Source: Microbacterium sp. (GTDB lineage Bacteria > Actinomycetota > Actinomycetes > Actinomycetales > Microbacteriaceae). From it: 64,000 nt of DNA. The position numbers and the translations under genes are program-made. Location of the stretch: assembly GCF_031178445.1 (NCBI RefSeq), contig NZ_JAPSIY010000007.1, forward strand, positions 1-64,000, written 5' to 3'. The notes below the pieces were generated by a model. It did no database searches, was not told where the DNA came from, and saw only the letters and a list, made by a program, of their open reading frames with translations. Shown piece after piece: positions 56,492 through 64,000 of the stretch (positions are counted from its first letter, which is position 1; each line of letters starts with the position of its first letter).

Positions 56492-57834
56492 GCACCGACA
56501 CGACACCGGCGCGCGAGGGCTTCCACTTCGGCGACATCAAGAAGATGTTCGGCGGGGGAGGCCGCTCGGCGCTTCGCCAGTTCGGAATCCTCGGCAGCCT
56601 GATCGTCATCCTGATCGTGTTCCAGCTGTGGACCTTCCTCGAGAAGGGCCAGGGGCTGACGCTGTCTCCCGGCAACCTGATCAACGTCGTCAACCAGTAC
56701 TCCTACATCCTGATCCTCGCGATCGGAATGGTGATGGTCATCATCATGGGGCACATCGACCTGTCGGTCGGGTCGGTCGCCGCGTTCACGGGAATCATCG
56801 TGGCGAAGGCCATGGCCGAATGGAACGTGCCGTGGTGGGGCGGCGTCCTGATCGGCCTCGGGGTCGGCGTGCTGGTCGGGGCGTGGCACGGCGTGTGGGT
56901 GGCGTACGTCGGGGTGCCGGCATTCATCGTGACGCTGGCCGGCATGCTGTTCTTCCGCGGCGCCAACCAGTGGATCGGGCAGTCGACGACGGTCGCCGTG
57001 CCGAGGGAGTTCACCTACATCGGCGCCGGATACCTGCCCGAGGTCGCCCTGCCCCTTCCGTTCAACGTGCCGACCATGATCCTCGCCATCGCCGGCATCG
57101 CGTGGATCGTCTTCCACGAGGTCTGGACCCGCCGTGCTCAGCGGCGGATGGGATCGGAGATGGCGCCGGGCTGGGTGAGCGCGACGAAGGTGGCGCTGCT
57201 GTCGGTGATCATCCTTCTCGCCGGCTGGCAGTTCGCCACCGGCCGCGAGGGCACCAGCTTCCCCGTCTCGGGCATCATCCTGCTCGTGCTGGTGATCCTG
57301 TACAGCTTCGTCACGAACAACACCGTGTTCGGTCGCCACATCTACGCGGTCGGCGGCAACAGGCAGGCTGCACGCCTCTCCGGCGTGAAGGACAGGTGGG
57401 TCGACTTCTTCGTCATCATGAACATGTCGGTGCTGGCGTCGCTGGCCGGCATGCTCTACGTGGCCCGCGCGACCGCCTCCGGTCCGCAGGACGGCAACGG
57501 CTGGGAGCTGGACGCCATCGCGTCGGTGTTCATCGGTGGCGCGGCCGTCTCGGGCGGCATCGGCACCGTGATCGGGTCGATCATCGGTGGTTTCGTGATG
57601 GCGTTCCTGAACAACGGCCTCGCACTGCTCGGCTTCGGCGCCGACGTCGTCGCGATGATCAAGGGTCTCGTGCTGCTGGTCGCCGTCGGAATCGACGTCT
57701 GGAACAAGCAGCAGGGCCGCCCGTCGGTGATCGGGTTCCTCACCCGCCGCTTCTCGAGACGCGATCCCGATCCCTTCCCGGCGCTCGCCTCCGAGCTCGA
57801 CGACGCGAAGAAGCGCGAAGTCGTCAAGAAGTAG
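56488..57834 (+). CDS. Sugar ABC transporter permease (MmsB/GguB type)
   Basis: The 448-residue membrane protein has about 10-12 helices with the CUT2 permease blocks [44 protein letters not shown] and [19 protein letters not shown]. The long form with a charged C-terminal tail ([16 protein letters not shown]) fits the GguB/MmsB group rather than the shorter ribose or xylose permeases. It is translationally coupled to the ATPase (ATGA overlap). Confidence 0.95.
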   Translation: MSTDTTPAREGFHFGDIKKMFGGGGRSALRQFGILGSLIVILIVFQLWTFLEKGQGLTLSPGNLINVVNQYSYILILAIGMVMVIIMGHIDLSVGSVAAFTGIIVAKAMAEWNVPWWGGVLIGLGVGVLVGAWHGVWVAYVGVPAFIVTLAGMLFFRGANQWIGQSTTVAVPREFTYIGAGYLPEVALPLPFNVPTMILAIAGIAWIVFHEVWTRRAQRRMGSEMAPGWVSATKVALLSVIILLAGWQFATGREGTSFPVSGIILLVLVILYSFVTNNTVFGRHIYAVGGNRQAARLSGVKDRWVDFFVIMNMSVLASLAGMLYVARATASGPQDGNGWELDAIASVFIGGAAVSGGIGTVIGSIIGGFVMAFLNNGLALLGFGADVVAMIKGLVLLVAVGIDVWNKQQGRPSVIGFLTRRFSRRDPDPFPALASELDDAKKREVVKK

Positions 57835-57900
57835 GCGCCCGCGCACGGACGCCTCGCATCCCGACCGCCAGCGGTCATCACACCAGAGAGAGAAGATCAC

Positions 57901-59031
57901 ATGAAGAAGATGCTTCTGACGGCGACAGCGATCGTCGCCGTGGGCGCGTTCGCACTGACCGGATGCTCGTCCGAGCGCGGTGGCGGAACCGGAGGCGAGG
58001 GCGGCGCAGGCGGCTCCGGCGAAGAGGCCAAGGGCTTCGCGGCCGACGCCACCATCGGCGTGGCCCTTCCCGACAAGACCAGTGAGAACTGGGTGCTCGC
58101 GGGCAAGCTGTTCACCGACGGTCTCGAGGAGGCCGGTTTCCAGGCCGACGTGCAGTACGCGCCGGCGTCCAACACCGTCGCCGAGCAGCAGAACCAGATC
58201 CAGGCCATGGTGACCGGCGGCGCGAAGGTGATCATCATCGGCGCCAAGGACGGCAAGCAGCTTTCGACGCAGGTCGAGGCGGCGAAGGATGCGGGTGCCT
58301 ACGTCATCGCCTACGACCGCCTGATCGAGAACACCGAGGCGGTCGACTACTACGTCGCATTCGACAACTTCAAGGTCGGTCAGCTGCAGGGTCAGGCCCT
58401 CCTCGACGGGTTGGCGGAGCGCGCCGACCACGAGGCGCCGTACAACATCGAGCTGTTCTCGGGCTCGCCCGACGACGCGAACTCGGCGGTGTTCTTCAAC
58501 GGTGCGATGGACGTGCTGCAGCCGAAGATCGACGACGGCACGCTGAAGGTGCTCTCGGGCCAGACCGAGATCGCGCAGACCGCGACCGACGGCTGGAAGG
58601 CCGAGAACGCCCAGCGCAGGATGGACTCCATCCTCACCTCGACCTACAGCTCCGAGACGATCGACGGCGTGCTCTCGCCGAACGACACGCTCGCGCGCGC
58701 GATCATCACCTCGGCGCAGCAGGCCGGAAAGCCCGTGCCGGTCGTGACCGGTCAGGACTCCGAGGTCGAGTCGGTCAAGTCGATCATGGAGGGCGTGCAG
58801 TACTCCACCATCAACAAGGACACCGTGCTCCTCGTCGAGCAGGCCATCAAGATGGTCGGCCAGCTGCAGAAGGGCGAGGACGTCGAGGTGAACGACACCG
58901 AGCAGTACGACAACGGCAAGAAGGTCGTTCCGGCGTACCTGCTCGACCCGGTGATCGTCACGAAGGACAACGCTGAGGAGGCGTACGCGAACGTGCCGAG
59001 CCTGCTCGAGATCGTGCAGTCCTACAAGTAA
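57901..59031 (+). CDS. Sugar-binding lipoprotein of the CUT2 ABC transporter (ChvE-like)
   Basis: The 376-residue product has a lipoprotein signal with lipobox LTGC (Cys22), a flexible Gly-rich linker and a periplasmic-binding-protein fold: IGVALPDKTSENWVLAGKLF, the substrate strand VIIIGAKDGKQLSTQVEAAK and YVIAYDRLIENTEAVDYYVAFDN. The DxxxxNxxxxVxYYVxFDN style is shared with the multiple-sugar-binding protein ChvE. It captures an aldose outside the membrane and feeds the importer encoded just upstream. It closes the operon; a strong hairpin follows. Confidence 0.94.
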   Translation: MKKMLLTATAIVAVGAFALTGCSSERGGGTGGEGGAGGSGEEAKGFAADATIGVALPDKTSENWVLAGKLFTDGLEEAGFQADVQYAPASNTVAEQQNQIQAMVTGGAKVIIIGAKDGKQLSTQVEAAKDAGAYVIAYDRLIENTEAVDYYVAFDNFKVGQLQGQALLDGLAERADHEAPYNIELFSGSPDDANSAVFFNGAMDVLQPKIDDGTLKVLSGQTEIAQTATDGWKAENAQRRMDSILTSTYSSETIDGVLSPNDTLARAIITSAQQAGKPVPVVTGQDSEVESVKSIMEGVQYSTINKDTVLLVEQAIKMVGQLQKGEDVEVNDTEQYDNGKKVVPAYLLDPVIVTKDNAEEAYANVPSLLEIVQSYK

Positions 59032-59045
59032 TCACTGCGCAACCC

Positions 59046-59078
59046 GCGGGCCGCTCCGGATGCTCCGGAGCGGCCCGC
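59046..59078 (+). terminator. Strong terminator of the sugar ABC operon
   Basis: A perfect 15-bp GC-rich stem (59046-59060 with 59064-59078) has a 3-nt loop and lies 14 bp after the stop codon. There is no T tract, but stability and position make termination likely. Confidence 0.8.
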
Positions 59079-59143
59079 TCGCATGCACACAGGGCGCCCT
59101 CCGCCGTTCACCTCCCGTCAGCGATGATGTCGGACGAGACGCC

Positions 59144-59149
59144 TACGGT
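59144..59149 (+). promoter_or_regulatory. -10 box for a leaderless start (TACGGT)
   Basis: TACGGT ends 6 nt before the ATG at 59156, which fixes the start of the endonuclease gene. Confidence 0.55.
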
Positions 59150-59155
59150 CGAAGC

Positions 59156-60013
59156 ATGGCACCCGGAAGCGATCCCCAACTCCGCAACGACGCCGACCTC
59201 CGTCAGGACGCCGAGCTCGGATACGATTCCGGCTTCCTCGCCGTAGTCGTGCCGCTCCCCGTGTCGTCTGCGCCCCCGGCCCCTGAGGCGGTGACACTCG
59301 ATTACGTGCACTTCACGGTCGTGCTCGACCGCCGTCGTCGCCTCGCACGGCTGACCGCCGTGAACATCGACGGCGCGGCGCTCGTCGATGTGGAACGTGG
59401 CGACGATTGGCGTCTCGACGACAGGATCCCCGCCGACTGGCAGGCAGGTCCGGAGGTGTACGCGCGGAACGACCTCGACCGCGGCCACCTCGTGCGCCGA
59501 CGTGATCCCGTGTGGGGCTCCAGGGCACGAGAGGCCAACAGCGACACCTTCCACTACACGAACGCCGCGCCGCAGGCCTCCGCCTTCAATCAGTCCGCCG
59601 AGCTCTGGGTGGGCCTGGAAGACCATGTGCTGCAGTTCGCGGACGCGCACGATCATCGCGTCTCGGTCTTCACGGCTCCGGTGCTCGGTGCGGCTGATCC
59701 GCCGTACCGCGGCATCCGCATCCCGCTCCGCTTCTTCAAGATCGCGGCCTGGGAGCGCGATGGGGTGCTCAGAGCGGCCGGTTTCGTCCTCGACCAGACG
59801 CCTGCGCTGGACGCCGAGGAGATCGAGCGGGGGGCCGCAGGCGGACGTACTCCCGACCTCGGTCCGTTCCGCACGTTCCAGGCACCCATCTCCGACATCG
59901 CCGCGCTCGCCGGGATCGGCTTCGACCAGCTCTCGGCCGCCAACGTGCTGCCCGAGACGGCCGCGGCCGAGCCGTGGCGGCGTCTGCGCACCTTCGCCGA
60001 CATCCGCCTCTGA
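59156..60013 (+). CDS. DNA/RNA non-specific endonuclease (NUC family)
   Basis: The 285-residue product has the beta-beta-alpha-metal nuclease signature DRGH (108-111, His111 catalytic) in NDLDRGHLVRRRD, followed by TFHYTNAAPQASAFNQ with the metal-ligand Asn136. The family fold spans about residues 48-280. Most relatives are secreted or mitochondrial, but this one begins with a polar, acidic stretch and has no signal peptide, so it appears cytoplasmic. I recall similar leaderless forms in other Microbacteriaceae. Its role and any inhibitor are unknown. Confidence 0.87.
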   Translation: MAPGSDPQLRNDADLRQDAELGYDSGFLAVVVPLPVSSAPPAPEAVTLDYVHFTVVLDRRRRLARLTAVNIDGAALVDVERGDDWRLDDRIPADWQAGPEVYARNDLDRGHLVRRRDPVWGSRAREANSDTFHYTNAAPQASAFNQSAELWVGLEDHVLQFADAHDHRVSVFTAPVLGAADPPYRGIRIPLRFFKIAAWERDGVLRAAGFVLDQTPALDAEEIERGAAGGRTPDLGPFRTFQAPISDIAALAGIGFDQLSAANVLPETAAAEPWRRLRTFADIRL

Positions 60014-60057
60014 ACCTGGCTCCACCGCGTCCGCACGTCGCCTAGCCTTGAGAGGAC

Positions 60058-61857
<1,800 letters not shown>

Positions 61858-61937
61858 GCGGCGTCTGCCGCCTTCGGATCGCTCTGTCGCGCGACGCGTG
61901 ACGGTGAGATCCTTCTCTTGGAAGAGAGGACGCGGCC

Positions 61938-62702
61938 ATGGGTCAGGGGATGTTCCACGCTGCAGACGGATACGACCGTCTGATCGGCCGTTTCCTGCCT
62001 TCTCTGGCGCCGGCGTTCGCGGACTTCGCCGAGGTGCGGGCGGGAAGCGTGCTCGATGTCGGATGCGGCCCGGGCGGGCTCACCGCCGAACTTGCTCGGC
62101 GTGTCGGCGCGGGGAACGTCTCGGCGATCGATCCCTCTCCGCCCTTCGTCGTGGCCTGCCGCGAGCGTGTTCCTGGTGTGCAGGTGGTGGAGGGCGTAGC
62201 CGAGGGGCTGCCCTTCCCTGACGGATCCTTCGACGCGGCGCTGTCATCGCTGGTGGTCGGCTTCATGTCCGATGCGCAGCAGGGCGTCCGGGAGATGGTT
62301 CGCGTGACCCGACCCGGCGGAACGGTCGCGCTCTGCTTCTGGGATCACAGCCGGATGCAGAGCATCGCACGCTTCTGGCGGGCCGCGCATCGCGCGATCG
62401 GGGCTGAGCCTGCCGGTGATCGGCTGCTGGGCACGCAGCAGGGCGATCTGGCCCAGCTCCTCGAAGGCGCAGCGCTGCGCGACATCCGCGTCACCGAGCT
62501 CGTGGCCACGGGCGGCTATCGCGATGTCGACGACCTGTGGTCCGGATACACCGCCGGGATCGGGCCGATCGGACAGTACATGCAGGGACTCGATCAGGAT
62601 GAGATCGAAGCGGTGCGTGGTGCCGTCCGCGAGGATCTCGACACTCCAGACCGTCCGTTCACCCTCTCGGCCGTTGCCTGGGCGGCACGTGCCACCACCT
62701 GA
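61938..62702 (+). CDS. Class I SAM-dependent methyltransferase (UbiE/BioC-like)
   Basis: The 254-residue product has SAM motif I (VLDVGCGPGGLTAELARRVG), the strand-2 acidic end (VSAIDPSPPFV), the AEGLPFPDGSFDAALSSLVVGF segment and MVRVTRPGGTVALCFWD. The pattern is that of Methyltransf_11/UbiE-like enzymes acting on small molecules or lipids. The substrate is unknown. GGAAGAGAGGA lies before the ATG. It is followed by a hairpin facing the carotenoid genes. Confidence 0.9.
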   Translation: MGQGMFHAADGYDRLIGRFLPSLAPAFADFAEVRAGSVLDVGCGPGGLTAELARRVGAGNVSAIDPSPPFVVACRERVPGVQVVEGVAEGLPFPDGSFDAALSSLVVGFMSDAQQGVREMVRVTRPGGTVALCFWDHSRMQSIARFWRAAHRAIGAEPAGDRLLGTQQGDLAQLLEGAALRDIRVTELVATGGYRDVDDLWSGYTAGIGPIGQYMQGLDQDEIEAVRGAVREDLDTPDRPFTLSAVAWAARATT

Positions 62703-62715
62703 TCGGGGTGGCACG
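62688..62715. terminator. Bidirectional hairpin between methyltransferase and carotenoid genes
   Basis: A 9-bp perfect stem (CGTGCCACC at 62688 with GGTGGCACG at 62707) has a 10-nt loop that contains the methyltransferase stop codon. It lies between convergent genes and may end both transcripts. Confidence 0.55.
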
Positions 62716-62735
62716 CTACCGACGGCAGCCGATCC

Positions 62736-63599
62736 TCACGCGGTCCTCATCGCGAACAGGATCAGCAGCAGGGTGACGACGAACCCGCAGGCGTAGTTGA
62801 TCCAGAGGAAGTGCCGCCAGCCGCGGTTCGCGCGGGCGGAGTCGGCATCCGTCACGCGCGCATATGGCGCGGCCGCGACCAGGTAGGGCACCGCGAGCAG
62901 CGCCGCGAATGCTCCGGGCAGGCCGATGGTGAGCACGAGCAGCCCTGCGATGGTCCAGCAGGCGAGGGCGAGGCGCACCGTGTTGGCGGCACCGAAGACC
63001 GTGGCGATCGATGAGATCCCGCCCTCACGGTCGGGCACGACGTCCTGCACCGCCCCGAACGCGTGGCTGGCGACGCCCCACAGGAAGAACGCCGCCAACA
63101 CGGCGATCAGCCCAGGGGTCGGCGATCCACCGGCCAGAGCGATGCCGTAGACAGCGGGGCTCACGAAATGCACGCTCGATGTGAGTGAGTCGAGGACGGG
63201 GATCTCCTTGAACCGGAAGGGAGGCGCCGAGTAGGCCACGACGGCGAACAAGCCGATCGCGAGCACGATCCACGATGCGCCGCCGCCCAGGAGGACCAGC
63301 GCGATGACGAACGGCAGAGATGTGAAGACCGCAGCGAGCAGGACGCTCCGATGACGCTCCGGCGCCAGCACCGCGCCCTCCATGCCTCCCTTGCGCGGGT
63401 TGGCGAGATCCGAGGCGTAGTCGAAGACATCGTTCACGCCGTACATCGCGAGGTTGTTCGGGATGAGGAAGAACAGTGTGCCGACGATCAGCGCGACGTC
63501 CACCTCGCGGGCGGACAGGAGATAGGCGGCGGCGAACGGGTACGCGGTGTTCACCCAGCTCAGCGGCCGGGAAGCGGTCAGCAGGTCAGCGATCATCAC
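62736..63599 (-). CDS. crtEb: UbiA-family prenyltransferase, probable lycopene elongase (CrtEb-like)
   Basis: The 287-residue membrane protein has about eight helices and two aspartate-rich prenyl-diphosphate-binding motifs: NDVFDYASD in the first cytoplasmic loop and DVVPDREGG in the second. Its length equals that of the Corynebacterium lycopene elongase, and it lies directly after the crtYe-crtYf cyclase genes. Elongation of lycopene with two C5 units to C50 flavuxanthin is the likely reaction, before cyclisation. It overlaps crtYf by 14 bp. Another UbiA reaction such as menaquinone prenylation is less likely in this context. Confidence 0.87.
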   Translation of the reverse strand: MMIADLLTASRPLSWVNTAYPFAAAYLLSAREVDVALIVGTLFFLIPNNLAMYGVNDVFDYASDLANPRKGGMEGAVLAPERHRSVLLAAVFTSLPFVIALVLLGGGASWIVLAIGLFAVVAYSAPPFRFKEIPVLDSLTSSVHFVSPAVYGIALAGGSPTPGLIAVLAAFFLWGVASHAFGAVQDVVPDREGGISSIATVFGAANTVRLALACWTIAGLLVLTIGLPGAFAALLAVPYLVAAAPYARVTDADSARANRGWRHFLWINYACGFVVTLLLILFAMRTA

Positions 63600-63885
63600 G
63601 CCGCCTCATCCGGCTCCAGAGGGCGGGGAGAAGAATCACCGCGGCGAGCGGATAGGCGAAGTCCTCGATGGGGGCGGTGCCGATGCGCAGACCGGAGACG
63701 TGTGCGTCGGAGTAGGCGAAGAGTCCGGCGGAGATCATGAGGTTGTCGAACAGTGCGGTCAGCAGCAAGAGTGCGGCGGCCGCGATCGCCAGCGCAGCCG
63801 GCGATGATCCTCCCGGCCGGCGCAGAACGAGAGCGGCGACTCCGGCGGCCATCAGGAACGCCGCACACAGCAGCAGATAGGTCAC
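63586..63885 (-). CDS. crtYf: C50 carotenoid cyclase subunit (CrtYf-like)
   Basis: The 99-residue membrane protein has three hydrophobic helices and the lycopene-cyclase-domain blocks FDNLMISAGLFAYSDAHVSG and RIGTAPIEDFAYPLAAVILLP. The PIEDF motif is the catalytic-type signature of this family. It works as one half of a heterodimeric cyclase with CrtYe. I chose the GTG at 63885, which overlaps the stop of crtYe by 4 nt and has GGAAGGAG just upstream on the minus strand. Confidence 0.9.
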   Translation of the reverse strand: MTYLLLCAAFLMAAGVAALVLRRPGGSSPAALAIAAAALLLLTALFDNLMISAGLFAYSDAHVSGLRIGTAPIEDFAYPLAAVILLPALWSRMRRRDDR

Positions 63886-64000
63886 CGTCGCTCCTTCCGT
63901 CGATGCGTGAGCAGGCGCTCCGCGCCGCAGACGAGCACCATGGTGAGCTCGCACAGGAAGAGCAGGAAGACCGGCTCTTCGAGCGGAAGCTCGGGTGCGA
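63882..64000 (-). CDS. crtYe: C50 carotenoid cyclase subunit (CrtYe-like), C-terminal fragment
   Basis: Only the last 38 codons and the stop are inside the window; the gene continues past the right edge. The visible tail includes ELPLEEPVFLLFLCELTMVL and ends in a basic stretch LLTHRRKERR. PLEEPVFLLF corresponds to the conserved PIEE-x-x-FF motif of bacterial carotenoid cyclase subunits. It is translationally coupled to crtYf (GTGA). Confidence 0.82.
   Translation of the reverse strand, partial: APELPLEEPVFLLFLCELTMVLVCGAERLLTHRRKERR

Overview
The window is a stretch of high-GC actinobacterial chromosome, most like Microbacteriaceae (a Microbacterium-type genome). This rests on GC-rich codon use throughout, GTG starts, many starts without a ribosome binding site sitting exactly 6 nt after a TAnnnT box, class Ib nrdHIEF, Pmt-type mannosyltransferase and the split C50-carotenoid genes at the right edge. 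The genus is inference; no 16S sequence is present. About 57 protein genes and a 5S rRNA are packed with short gaps. I see no IS element, prophage, integrase, CRISPR array or tRNA.

Layout. 1-163: 5S rRNA and a strong terminator, the end of an rRNA operon. 199-7701: histidine utilisation, with an IclR-type regulator divergent from hutH-hutU-hutI, then an NAD(P)-binding protein, a small pair (metallothionein-like plus unknown) and hutG. Together these convert histidine to urocanate, imidazolonepropionate, formiminoglutamate and glutamate. 7727-12467: DUF445 membrane protein, a CsoR-family regulator, an acyl-CoA dehydrogenase-like flavoprotein with an alpha/beta hydrolase, and an MFS transporter. 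12468-16777: a 376-bp control region with two NrdR boxes, then nrdH-nrdI-nrdE-nrdF and a terminator. 16820-26736: PadR regulator with its membrane partner, VOC protein, fatty acid desaturase, flavodoxin-fold reductase, pgi, acetyltransferase, aldo/keto reductase plus mercaptopyruvate sulfurtransferase, a small membrane protein, and a TIGR01777 epimerase with DUF4166.

26772-29912 is a two-gene exported cell-wall turnover operon, NagZ-like (GH3) followed by NamZ-like (DUF1343), which together would strip GlcNAc and MurNAc from peptidoglycan fragments. 30050-34365: O-acetylhomoserine sulfhydrylase-like metY, Gfo/Idh oxidoreductase, NYN/LOTUS protein and an MDR oxidoreductase. 34421-38344: HrpA helicase. 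38425-43729: aldo/keto reductase, DUF255 protein, APC amino-acid permease, DUF808 membrane protein. 43764-53695: Pmt mannosyltransferase, rsmI, methyltransferase, metG, tatD, MFS exporter, rsmA, aldo/keto reductase, ispE. This is a familiar translation and isoprenoid neighbourhood with one inserted oxidoreductase.

53790-59078: a LacI regulator and a sugar ABC operon (ATPase, permease, lipoprotein). They share a near-perfect palindromic operator and end at a 15-bp perfect hairpin. 59156-62702: an intracellular-looking NUC-type endonuclease, an ABC-F ATPase and a methyltransferase. 62736-64000 (minus strand): lycopene elongase and the two halves of a heterodimeric carotenoid cyclase, the last cut by the window edge.

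Most of the window is core genome. I did not find a convincing undescribed system. The best leads are regulatory or mechanistic: interlocked hutH/iclR starts, catalytic-motif variants in HutH and HutG, paired NrdR boxes with DnaA-like sites, a desaturase that may start at ATC, an orphan CsoR-like sensor, and the unnamed metallothionein-like pair.
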